Assembly (NCBI GenBank): GCA_945889565.1
Contig: CAMDBZ010000007.1
Coordinates: forward strand, 1-21,469
Direction of reading: 5' to 3'
Length of the DNA stretch: 21,469 bases
Origin: Thermoflexus hugenholtzii JAD2
Lineage (GTDB): Bacteria; Chloroflexota; Dehalococcoidia; UBA2979
The translations under genes were made by a program, and so were the position numbers. This document shows, one piece after another, positions 14,559 to 21,360 of this stretch. Position 1 is the stretch's first letter; the number at the start of each line of letters is the position of its first letter. The notes beneath the pieces are model-generated. The model was not told the origin of the DNA and made no database searches. It saw only the letters and a program-made list of their open reading frames with translations.

Positions 14559-15758
14559 ATGCGGTTCTACGAGTACGAGGCGAAACAGCTGCTCGCGAAG
14601 CACGGCGTCGCGCTGCCGAAGCGCACCTTCGCCCGCACCGCCGATGAGGCCGCGAGCGCCGCGCGCGAGCTCGGCGGCGCGACCGTGCTCAAGTCGCAGG
14701 TGCTCACCGGCGGCCGCATGAAGGCCGGCGGCGTGCTCTTCGCCGCCACCCCCGAGGAGGCGCGCACCGCCGCCGAGCGCATCCTCGCGCTGCCGATCAG
14801 CGGCCAGCAGCCCGCCGGCGTGCTCGTCGAGGAGCGGCGCGACATCGCGCAGGAGTACTACGTCGCCGTGACGTGGGACGCGCGCGCCAAGCGCCCCGTG
14901 ATCGTCTTCAGCGACATGGGCGGCATCGACATCGAGGAGGTCGCGCAGACCCACCCCGCGCACGTCTCGCGCACGCACTTCTCGAACCTGCGGCCGCTCT
15001 CCGACTACGTCGCGAAGCTCGCGGTCGCCCGCACCGGTGTCACCGGCAACGACCTCGCACCGCTCACGCGCATCGTGCTGAACCTCGCACGCATCTTCGT
15101 GCAGTACGACCTGACACTCGCCGAGATCAACCCGCTCGCGAAGCTCAGCGACGGCTCCTTCATCGCGCTCGACTCGCACATGGACATGGAGGAGGAGGCG
15201 CGAGGCGGCCAGCGCGCGCTGCTCGCGGAGCTCGCCATCGCCGACACCGACACGCGCCAGGCGCGCCCGCCGACGCCGTTCGAGGTCGACGGCGCGCGCG
15301 TCGACGCGGCTGACACGCGCGGCGTCGCGGGCCGCGTCGTGGAGTTCGATGGCAACATGGGGCTCGTGATCGGCGCGGGCGGCGGCTCGCTCACGCTCTT
15401 CGACGCCGTGCGCTCGGCGGGCGGCAAGCCGGCGAACTACTGCGAGATCGGCGGCAACCCCTCGGTCGCGAAGGCCGCGGCGCTGACGAAGCTCGTGCTC
15501 TCGAAGCCCGGTGTGCAGAAGATCGCGGTGATGATGAACGTCGTGTCGAACACGCGCGCAGACATCATGGCGCGCGGCGTGATCAAGGGCTGCATCGACG
15601 CGGGCCGTGACCCCGCGCAGACCATCGCGATCTTCCGCATCCCCGGCTCGTGGGAGGAGGAAGGCGCGAAGATTCTGCGCCGCTACGGCGTCGAGTACGT
15701 CGACCGCTCGGTATCGATGCACGAGGCCGCGCAGCGCGCCGTCGCGAAGATGGGCTAA
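14559..15758 (+). CDS. Acyl-CoA synthetase beta subunit, SucC/MtkA-like (candidate malate-CoA ligase)
   Basis: The protein has 399 residues. The N-terminal ATP-grasp half (FYEYEAKQLLAKHGV; K45-SQVLTGGRMKAGGV; LAEINPL with E189 and N191) and the C-terminal CoA-ligase half (FDGNMGLVIGAG) mark the succinyl-CoA synthetase beta superfamily. Motifs that are near invariant in true SucC are changed: the usual FLDVGGGA is YCEIGGNP (294-301), and NIFGGIxRCDxIA is NVVSNTRADIMA (327-338). This argues for a substrate other than succinate. Position next to mcl suggests malate (malate thiokinase, MtkA role) or citramalate; this is inference. The ATG has CCCCGAGGAG upstream, a site shared with mcl and the ferredoxin. 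Confidence 0.88.
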   Translation: MRFYEYEAKQLLAKHGVALPKRTFARTADEAASAARELGGATVLKSQVLTGGRMKAGGVLFAATPEEARTAAERILALPISGQQPAGVLVEERRDIAQEYYVAVTWDARAKRPVIVFSDMGGIDIEEVAQTHPAHVSRTHFSNLRPLSDYVAKLAVARTGVTGNDLAPLTRIVLNLARIFVQYDLTLAEINPLAKLSDGSFIALDSHMDMEEEARGGQRALLAELAIADTDTRQARPPTPFEVDGARVDAADTRGVAGRVVEFDGNMGLVIGAGGGSLTLFDAVRSAGGKPANYCEIGGNPSVAKAAALTKLVLSKPGVQKIAVMMNVVSNTRADIMARGVIKGCIDAGRDPAQTIAIFRIPGSWEEEGAKILRRYGVEYVDRSVSMHEAAQRAVAKMG

Positions 15759-15763
15759 CCCCG

Positions 15764-16663
15764 ATGGCAATCCTCATCGACGAGCAAAGCCGCTTCATCA
15801 TCCAGGGCATCACCGGCCGCGAAGCCGTGACGATGACGCGCGAGCTGCTGAACTACGGCGCGCAGGTCGTCGGCGGCGTGACTCCAGGCCGCAAGGGCCG
15901 CGACGTGCACGGCGTGCCCGTCGAAGACACCGTGCGCGCGTTCACCGAGCGCATGCACGTGGACGGGGCGATCGTCGCCGTGCCGCCCGCCTTCACCGCC
16001 GACGCTGTGCACGAGGCGATCGAGGCAGGCATCAAGCTGATCGTGATCGTCACGGAGCGTGTGCCGCGCAGGCAGGTCGCGCAGTTCGTGGAGTACGCGG
16101 AGCAGGAAGGCGCGCGCATCATCGGCCCGAACTGCCTGGGCATCATCTCGCCCGGCAAGTCGAAGATGGGCGGCATCGGCGGTGCGGCGGAGTCGACGCG
16201 GCGCGCGTTCACGCCGGGGCACATCGGCGTGATGTCGCGCTCCGGTGGCATGACCGTCGAGATCGCGAACGCGCTCACCGAGGCCGGCCTGGGCCAGAGC
16301 ACCGCGGTCTCCATCGGCGGCGACGCGATCATCGGCTCGAGCTACGCGGAGCTGATGCCGCTCTTCGAGGCTGACCCCGCGACGCACGGCATCGCCATCT
16401 ACTCCGAGCCCGGCGGGCCGATGGAGGCGCAGCTCGCGGACTACATGCGCGAATCGAACTCGCGCCTGCCCGTCGTCGCGTTCATGGCGGGCCGCTTCAT
16501 GGACGCCATGCCCGGCGTGCGCTTCGGCCACGCCGGCACCATCGTCGAGGGCCGCGCGGACACGACCGCCGAGAAGATCGCGCGCATGGAGGCCGCCGGC
16601 ATCGCCGTCGCCGAACGCATCGAGCAGATCCCCGCGCTGCTCAAGCAGCGCCTGGGCGCGTAG
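15764..16663 (+). CDS. Acyl-CoA synthetase alpha subunit, SucD/MtkB-like (candidate malate-CoA ligase)
   Basis: The protein has 299 residues, the usual SucD length, starting 5 bases after the beta-subunit stop. The Rossmann CoA-binding part begins FIIQGITGREA (11-21), followed by GPNCLGIISPG (121-131), VMSRSGGMTVE (156-166) and SIGGDAIIG (183-191). The phosphohistidine is H256 in FGHAGTIVEG. It would form the acyl phosphate and CoA thioester with the beta subunit. Where typical SucD has IAGxTAPPGRRMGHAG, this protein has MAGRFMDAMPGVRFGHAG, a changed loop beside the active histidine. That again points away from succinate. No strong Shine-Dalgarno precedes it; translation is probably coupled. 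Malate or another hydroxy-acid is the likely substrate given mcl, without proof. Confidence 0.88.
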   Translation: MAILIDEQSRFIIQGITGREAVTMTRELLNYGAQVVGGVTPGRKGRDVHGVPVEDTVRAFTERMHVDGAIVAVPPAFTADAVHEAIEAGIKLIVIVTERVPRRQVAQFVEYAEQEGARIIGPNCLGIISPGKSKMGGIGGAAESTRRAFTPGHIGVMSRSGGMTVEIANALTEAGLGQSTAVSIGGDAIIGSSYAELMPLFEADPATHGIAIYSEPGGPMEAQLADYMRESNSRLPVVAFMAGRFMDAMPGVRFGHAGTIVEGRADTTAEKIARMEAAGIAVAERIEQIPALLKQRLGA

Positions 16664-16675
16664 GGAGCACCGACG

Positions 16676-16735
16676 ATGGCGATGTTGTCGCTCGCCGCGA
16701 CGGGCACGGGCTATCCGCCCCGAGGAGGTGCCTAG
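16676..16735 (+). CDS. Possible 19-residue upstream ORF before the ferredoxin gene
   Basis: ATG at 16676 with GGGAG about 8 bases upstream opens a 19-codon frame (MAMLSLAATGTGYPPRGGA) ending at TAG 16733-16735, two bases before the ferredoxin ATG. Its first 11 bases, ATGGCGATGTT, are identical to the first 11 of the ferredoxin gene, and its frame covers the ferredoxin ribosome-binding site. It could be a coupling or leader peptide, or a relic of a duplicated start. It is too short to judge by coding signal. Confidence 0.35.
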   Translation: MAMLSLAATGTGYPPRGGA

Positions 16736-16737
16736 CA

Positions 16738-16950
16738 ATGGCGATGTTCATCCGCGTGGATCTCGACGCGTCGCTGCAGCAGGACGTCGACCTCAAGAAG
16801 CGCCTCGTCGAGGTGTGCCCCGTCGACATCTTCGCCCTCGACGGCGACACGCTCACCACCGTCGACGCGAACCTCGACGAGTGCACTCTCTGCGACCTCT
16901 GCACCGACGCCGCGGGCGCGCGCGTGAAGGTCGTCAAGCTGTACGAGTGA
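16738..16950 (+). CDS. Small single-cluster ferredoxin, FixX-like
   Basis: The protein has 70 residues. Only four cysteines are present: C27 in VCPVDIF, and C49, C52, C55 in ECTLCDLC. This gives one CP ligand followed by CxxCxxC, enough for one [4Fe-4S] cluster. The order (CP first, CxxCxxC later, no second CP) is that of FixX and of the C-terminal domain of ETF-quinone oxidoreductase, not of ordinary two-cluster ferredoxins. It would carry single electrons in the cytoplasm. GAGGAGG ends 9 bases before the ATG. It is the last gene of the mcl operon; its redox partner is not in the window. The start at 16738 is favoured over the upstream short ORF, which is closed by TAG. Confidence 0.85.
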   Translation: MAMFIRVDLDASLQQDVDLKKRLVEVCPVDIFALDGDTLTTVDANLDECTLCDLCTDAAGARVKVVKLYE

Positions 16951-17015
16951 ACCGAGGCTCGCTCGCAATCGCGCAGCTCAACGACGCGTCGCAGGCACCT
17001 GTCCAAACCGGGGTC

Positions 17016-17032
17016 CGGGGGCGGAGCCCCCG
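17016..17032. terminator. Hairpin terminator candidate at the end of the mcl-ferredoxin operon
   Basis: A perfect 7-bp stem CGGGGGC/GCCCCCG with GGA loop lies 65 bases after the ferredoxin stop, between convergent genes. No U-tract follows; GTGAAAGGGG comes next. It could end transcription from both sides. Confidence 0.5.
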
Positions 17033-17037
17033 TGAAA

Positions 17038-17053
17038 GGGGCGGGCGGGCGGG
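17038..17053 (+). other. Predicted G-quadruplex
   Basis: GGGGCGGGCGGGCGGG has four G-runs of at least three separated by single C bases, the most stable class of G4 motif. It lies 6 bases after the first hairpin and 7 bases before a second hairpin in the gap of about 144 bp between convergent genes. Confidence 0.55.
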
Positions 17054-17059
17054 CTCCCC

Positions 17060-17074
17060 CGGCCCGGAGGGCCG
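17060..17074. terminator. Second GGA-loop hairpin before the BNR-protein stop
   Basis: CGGCCC-GGA-GGGCCG forms a 6-bp perfect stem 20 bases beyond the stop codon of the minus-strand BNR gene. It probably acts as part of its terminator. The pair of similar hairpins brackets the G-quadruplex. Confidence 0.4.
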
Positions 17075-17094
17075 ACCTCAGCAATCGCGCCACC

Positions 17095-18177
17095 TCACAC
17101 CACCGCCGCCTCCACCGAGTAGATCGGCGGCAAGTGGTCCCGCACGAGGCGCCACGAGTCGCCCGCGTCGAGGCTCGCGAAGAGCTGGCCCGTGCTCGTG
17201 CCGACGTAGAGGGCAGGCTCGTCGCAGGCGTCGACGGCGGTCGCCTGGCGGTACACGTGCAGGTACGCGCCGTCGCTCGGCAGCCCGCGGTCGCAGCGCT
17301 CCCAGTGCTCGCCGCGATCGCGTGAGCGCCACACCGCGAAGCGCCCCTCGGGCGTCGTGCGGTGCTCGGCCGCCGACTCCGGCACCACGTAGATCGTGCC
17401 GCGTTCGCTCGGGTGCACGATGATCGGGAACCCGAAGCGCGCCGGCAGCCCGTCCGAGATGTCGACCCAGCTCGCGCCCGCGTCGTCGGAGCGGTACACG
17501 CCGCAGTGGTTCTGCTGGTACAGCACGTCGGCGTCGTGCGGGTCGCGTTCGAGGTGGTGCACGCACTGCCCGGCCTCGGGGTACGGCTCCGGCGCGAAGT
17601 CCGCGAGCACGCCCGCGTTACGCGGCTCCCAGCTCGCACCGCCGTCGCGCGACTCGAACGTGCCCCCGGCCGAGACGCCGACGTGCATGCGCGCGGCGTC
17701 CGTCGGGTGCGGCGCGATGCTGTGCACCATCAGCCCGCCGAAGCCCGGGTTCCACTGGTCGCGCGTGCGATGCGCGGCCAGCGCGCCGACCTCGCTCCAG
17801 CTGAAGCCCGTGTCCTCCGAGCGGAACAGCGCCGCTGGGTCCACGCCCGCGAACAGCTCGCCGTGCCGCGTGCCGGGCGTCACCACCCACGCGCGTTCGA
17901 CGGCGCGCGTGCCGCCCTCCGCGAAGCGCAGCCCCTGCGTCGGCTGCCCCCAGCTCGCGCCGAAGTCGTGGCTATAGCCGAGCCCCGGCCCGAACCAGCC
18001 GTTGTTCACGCACGCCCACAGCGTGGGCGTCGTGCGCGTGTCGAGCATCAAGTGATGCACGTCCGCGCCCGCGAAGAACGGCCCGCTCAACGCCCACGAT
18101 GAGCGCGCCGCGTCGCTCGTCAGCATGAAGCCGCCCTTGTGCGTCCCCACCAGCAGCCGCACCGTCGCGCCCGCCAT
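17095..18177 (-). CDS. BNR/Asp-box beta-propeller protein (sialidase-like fold)
   Basis: The protein has 360 residues. Six clear Asp boxes of form S-x-D-x-G-x-x-W are visible (SHDFGASW 69, SEDTGFSW 120, SRDGGASW 176, SDDAGASW 230, SRDRGEHW 285, SLDAGDSW 335), plus a degenerate one at 21 (SDAARSSW). That suggests a seven-bladed propeller. The Asp box is structural; sialidase catalytic residues (arginine triad, nucleophilic Tyr-Glu) are not evident, so an exo-sialidase call would be unsafe. No signal peptide is seen, so it may be cytoplasmic. Homologues are usually annotated as exo-alpha-sialidase or glycosyl hydrolase. The ATG at 18177 has GGGAGGG upstream; the longer frame (from 18249) starts with Arg-rich filler and lacks a site. 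Confidence 0.85.
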   Translation of the reverse strand: MAGATVRLLVGTHKGGFMLTSDAARSSWALSGPFFAGADVHHLMLDTRTTPTLWACVNNGWFGPGLGYSHDFGASWGQPTQGLRFAEGGTRAVERAWVVTPGTRHGELFAGVDPAALFRSEDTGFSWSEVGALAAHRTRDQWNPGFGGLMVHSIAPHPTDAARMHVGVSAGGTFESRDGGASWEPRNAGVLADFAPEPYPEAGQCVHHLERDPHDADVLYQQNHCGVYRSDDAGASWVDISDGLPARFGFPIIVHPSERGTIYVVPESAAEHRTTPEGRFAVWRSRDRGEHWERCDRGLPSDGAYLHVYRQATAVDACDEPALYVGTSTGQLFASLDAGDSWRLVRDHLPPIYSVEAAVV

Positions 18178-18275
18178 CTGGCCCTCCCGCGCGCTGCTCC
18201 CGTCTCGCGCGCCGAGTATCGCGCGCCGCGCGCGACCGCCCACGCGCAAAGGTCGACGCGCGCGCTACGCCGCCA

Positions 18276-18983
18276 TCAGCGGCGCACCACGTACGTCCCG
18301 GCCAGCTTGTCGTGCCACGTCTGGCCTTCGCCGTCCCACAGCGCCCACATGTACCCCAGCAGCAGCGCCGCGAAGCTCACCAGCCCGACGAGGCCGCGCG
18401 TGAACCCGCGCAGCGCGCCCGGCCGCCGCCCGTCGGAGCGTAGCGCGCGCACTCCCACGACCTTCTTCCCCAGCGAGACGCCTGTCACGCCCCCGACCAG
18501 GAAATACCCGCCCGCCAGCACGCCCCACACAACGGCCGTTGCGACCGTGAACTCGTTCGTCGCGGCCCGCGCCTCGACTCGCCGCTCGAGCTCGGCCTGG
18601 CTCAGGTCGGGGTGCCCGCGCATCTCGTCCACCGACACGCCGAACACCGTCACGATTCCCGCCACGAACGACAGGAGCGCCAGCACCAGCACATCGACGG
18701 CGAACCCCGTGAGCCGCCGCCCGAACGTAGCCACCTCGAACGTCGTCTCGCCGAGCTGCACCGCACGGCCCCGGGTGGCACGAGCGCCGGCTTCTTCGTA
18801 CGCGCGCACCTTCGGCGCCGGAGCGCTCGCGGGGGCATCGCTGCGCGCCGGCTCCGCGCGCACCGCCGCCGCCTCCGCCGCCCCCGCGACGAACGGCGGC
18901 CCCACGATGGGCCGCCCGCAGCGCGCGCAAAACGCGTCGTCGTCGCGCGCCTCCGTGCCACAGCGCGTGCAGAACACTGCCAT
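18276..18983 (-). CDS. Zinc-ribbon RDD-family membrane protein
   Basis: The protein has 235 residues. The N-terminus carries a zinc ribbon, C5-TRC8-G and C19-ARC22-G, followed by an Ala/Pro-rich linker (about 30-80). The RDD domain follows: R90 with D97 in RRLTGFAVDVLVLALL (helix about 94-115), a second helix about 147-167 leading into TGVSLGKKVVGVRAL, and a third about 197-215 with the closing QTWHDKLAGTYVV (D225). Such proteins sit in the cytoplasmic membrane; some RDD proteins are Na+/H+ antiporters, but most have no known role. The start ATG at 18983 puts the zinc ribbon at the very N-terminus, which is usual; AAGGGA lies about 8 bases upstream. Confidence 0.88.
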   Translation of the reverse strand: MAVFCTRCGTEARDDDAFCARCGRPIVGPPFVAGAAEAAAVRAEPARSDAPASAPAPKVRAYEEAGARATRGRAVQLGETTFEVATFGRRLTGFAVDVLVLALLSFVAGIVTVFGVSVDEMRGHPDLSQAELERRVEARAATNEFTVATAVVWGVLAGGYFLVGGVTGVSLGKKVVGVRALRSDGRRPGALRGFTRGLVGLVSFAALLLGYMWALWDGEGQTWHDKLAGTYVVRR

Positions 18984-19079
18984 CAGCGCGTCCCTTCGGG
19001 CGTGCCCCGTGCGCCCATCCTCGCCCGCGCACGCGCAGCGCGCGAGCACCGCCCGAGGCCCGCGCAGGCCGTCGGGGCG

Positions 19080-19976
19080 CTACGCGTCCGGCGGCGGCGG
19101 CAGCGCGTCCGCGCGCGCCATGAACTCCTCGTGCTGCAGGTCCGCCTCCGCCGCCCGTCGCACCAGGTCCAGCAGCCGGCCGCGGAACGCAGTCTCCACC
19201 GCTGACCCCACGCTCCGCGCGTACGTCGCCAGCACGCGCCCGCCCTGGATCGGCAGCGCGAACAGCGGCTGGATCAGCGGGCGCGTCCACGCCACCTGCG
19301 CGTCGAACTGCTCGTCCCCCGCGAGGTGGAACGTCACCAGCTCGTGCCACGCGCCGTGTGTCGACCCCGCGCCGAGGCTGTGCATCGCGCGCGCCGAGGG
19401 CTCGCCGATCGCCACGAGCCGCTCCGGCAGCGGTGGCCAGCCCCCGGCCGCCCCCGGCAGTGGCACCTCCGCCGGCGTCAGCTGCGCCAGCCGGAACTTC
19501 CGCTCGATGGCGAGCCGCGCGCGCTGCTCCATCGGCAGCTCGTCGCCGCCGCGCAGCTCGCGGTTGCGTGCGAGATGGTCGAGCAGCTCGCGATCCGGCC
19601 GCAGCGCCTCGACGACGAACGCCTGCGCGCGCTCCGGCCCGCCCCGCAACAGGTACGCGAGATCGACCACCGACTCGAACAGCAGCCGGTCGAACAGCGC
19701 CTGCAGCTCGCCGTGCCCCGCGAACGTGCCCGCGATCAGCGCGCGCGTGTACTTCACGATCCGCACCAGCAACCCGCGCCGGATCGCCGCGTCGCGCCCC
19801 CCGTCGCCGTCCGCACGCACCTCCGCGAGCAGCGCCGCCAGCTCGCCGAACTCCGTCGCCAGCCCGACCGCGACCTGCCGGAACGGCTCGTCCGAGCGCG
19901 CATGCTCCAACCGCCGGCGGTCGACGAGCTCGGGCACCGGCCACGCGCCCTCCGGCGGCAGTCCCGTCACCGCCAT
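19080..19976 (-). CDS. Uncharacterised helical protein, DUF5677-like
   Basis: The protein has 298 residues, with no signal peptide or membrane helix. The central segment (about 70-110, with KYTRALIAGTF, LFDRLLFESVVDLAYLL) and the later GSTHGAWHELVTFHL resemble the DUF5677 pattern of an R/E-containing helix followed by an HG-x-W motif. I make this match from memory with moderate confidence. The function is unknown; it is probably soluble. The ATG at 19976 has GGAGG about 9 bases upstream. Spacing to neighbours is 51 bp upstream and 96 bp downstream, compatible with loose co-transcription. Confidence 0.72.
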   Translation of the reverse strand: MAVTGLPPEGAWPVPELVDRRRLEHARSDEPFRQVAVGLATEFGELAALLAEVRADGDGGRDAAIRRGLLVRIVKYTRALIAGTFAGHGELQALFDRLLFESVVDLAYLLRGGPERAQAFVVEALRPDRELLDHLARNRELRGGDELPMEQRARLAIERKFRLAQLTPAEVPLPGAAGGWPPLPERLVAIGEPSARAMHSLGAGSTHGAWHELVTFHLAGDEQFDAQVAWTRPLIQPLFALPIQGGRVLATYARSVGSAVETAFRGRLLDLVRRAAEADLQHEEFMARADALPPPPDA

Positions 19977-20027
19977 GCACGACCTCCTCGCCGCCCCGCT
20001 CGCCGACGCGAGGGCGCACCGCCGAGC

Positions 20028-20282
20028 CTACAGCAGCGGCCGCCCGTGCTCGGCGATCTCGGCGTCCCGCTCCGCGCGGCGCAGCGCCTCGCCGGAGCAA
20101 CCGAACGCGTGCAGCTGCCGCTCGAACATGTCGCGCGTGTGCACCGCGTGCAGCAGCTCCGCGCGCGTGAACTGCCCGCCCGTGTCCTGCACCACCGCGT
20201 GGTAACGCCGCCACTCGCGATAGAGCGCCAGGCACTCTTCGCCGTGCTCGTGCCCCGCCGCGAACGCCGCTGCTTCAGCCAT
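20028..20282 (-). CDS. Small hypothetical protein (84 aa)
   Basis: The sequence is helical and charged, with His-rich stretches (FAAGHEHGEECLALYREW; LLHAVHTRDMFERQLHAFGC) and two cysteines. It is soluble and unrecognised. No Shine-Dalgarno precedes the ATG, but a TAGACT hexamer lies exactly 6 bases upstream, suggesting a leaderless transcript. It lies between the epimerase and the DUF5677-like gene on the same strand. It could be a real small gene; the promoter spacing supports this more than its composition does. Confidence 0.6.
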   Translation of the reverse strand: MAEAAAFAAGHEHGEECLALYREWRRYHAVVQDTGGQFTRAELLHAVHTRDMFERQLHAFGCSGEALRRAERDAEIAEHGRPLL

Positions 20283-20288
20283 CGTCCG

Positions 20289-20294
20289 AGTCTA
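20289..20294 (-). promoter_or_regulatory. Probable leaderless -10 element of the 84-aa gene
   Basis: TAGACT on the minus strand, then six bases (CGGACG), then the ATG at 20282. It has the same spacing as the two hexamers near 11.0 kb. It sits in the 35-bp gap after the epimerase stop. Confidence 0.42.
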
Positions 20295-20317
20295 GGCCAC
20301 CCGCGGGCGCCGCGCGC

Positions 20318-21352
20318 CTAGAACACCCGCTTCGCGAGGCCCAGCACGCCCTGGCTCCACGGCACGCGGTGCGTCACGCCGCTCTGGTGCGCGAACCGGT
20401 CGAGGTTCGCCACGTACCAGCGATAGTTGCGCAGCAGCGCCTCGCGATTCGAGTAGCGCGGCGTCCACCCCAGCACCCGCTGCGCCTTCTCGATCGACAC
20501 GAAGCTGTCCTTTGTCGCCGTCTCGTACACCCACTTGTACAGCGGCGACCACCCCAGCCGCTCCAGCACGCGCAGCGTCCAGATCGCCGGCGCGGCCGGC
20601 AGCGGCACCATCGACTTGCCATGGCCCGCCTCGTCGAGCACCGCCTGGTAGTCCTCGCGCATCGTCGCGAACTCCGCTGCGCCGATGTTGAACGTGTCGT
20701 TCACGCGCTCCGCATCGAGCGTCGCGGCGAGGTAGATCGCCGCGCACAGATCCTCGACGTCCAGCAGCTGGTAACGGTTGCGGCCAGAGCCGAGCAACGG
20801 GAAGCGGTGTCCTGTGTACGCCCAGTCGTACAGCAGCGCGAACACCCCCAACCGCTCCGGTCCCACGAAGGACTTCGGCCGCACGATCGGCACGCACAGC
20901 CCCCGCGCGCGGAAGTCGACGCACAGCGCCTCGGCCGCCACCTTCGCCTCGCCGTACGCGCCCACGCCTACGAGGCGGTCCGTCTCGTACAGCGGGTGAT
21001 GATCGGGAATGCCGTACACCGCCGTCGACGACACGTGCACCACGCGCGGCACGCCCAGCTCCAGCGCCGTCTCCAGCACCATGCGCGTCCCCTCGATGTC
21101 GGTCGAGCGGATCTGCTCGTCGGGGTACAGCGGCAGCGCCGCCGCGGTATGCACCACCACGTCCGCGCCCGCGAACGCCGCGCGCACATCCTCGCGGTGT
21201 CGAATGTCGCCCGTCACCTCACGCACGCGCGACCGCTCCGGGTAATCGAGCGGCAGCAGGTCCAGCGACACCACCTCGTGCCCCCGCTCGAGCAGGTACC
21301 GCACGAGGTTGATGCCCAGGAAGCCCGCCCCGCCCGTGATCGCGAATCGCAT
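20318..21352 (-). CDS. NAD-dependent epimerase/dehydratase (extended SDR)
   Basis: The protein has 344 residues. The nucleotide-binding loop is ITGGAGFLG (5-13), with D31 ending strand 2, which favours NAD over NADP. Catalytic residues are S109/T110 in HVSSTAVYG and Y133-x-x-x-K137 in GAYGEAK. DIRHREDVRAAF and VVVHTAA are typical of extended SDRs acting on nucleotide sugars or 3-beta-hydroxysteroid-like substrates; the precise one is unknown. The C-terminal VLGWTPRYSNREALLRNY is common in UDP-sugar epimerases. The start ATG has TAAGGA about 6 bases upstream. It follows the upstream gene by 8 bp, which suggests an operon in surface-polysaccharide or lipid metabolism. Confidence 0.92.
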   Translation of the reverse strand: MRFAITGGAGFLGINLVRYLLERGHEVVSLDLLPLDYPERSRVREVTGDIRHREDVRAAFAGADVVVHTAAALPLYPDEQIRSTDIEGTRMVLETALELGVPRVVHVSSTAVYGIPDHHPLYETDRLVGVGAYGEAKVAAEALCVDFRARGLCVPIVRPKSFVGPERLGVFALLYDWAYTGHRFPLLGSGRNRYQLLDVEDLCAAIYLAATLDAERVNDTFNIGAAEFATMREDYQAVLDEAGHGKSMVPLPAAPAIWTLRVLERLGWSPLYKWVYETATKDSFVSIEKAQRVLGWTPRYSNREALLRNYRWYVANLDRFAHQSGVTHRVPWSQGVLGLAKRVF

Positions 21353-21360
21353 GTTTGTCC

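Noticed and set aside
14475..15770. Minus-strand frame of 431 codons opposite the SucC-like gene
   Set aside because: It covers the ligase gene exactly, has no recognisable motif, and has the repetitive RDV/HDA composition of a shadow.
14559..16663. Plain annotation as succinyl-CoA synthetase SucCD
   Set aside because: Several motifs that are near invariant in SucCD are replaced, and the operon context is malyl-CoA lyase. The name would overstate the evidence.
17095..18177. Calling the BNR protein an active sialidase
   Set aside because: Only structural Asp boxes are visible; the arginine triad and Tyr/Glu catalytic residues of sialidases were not found.
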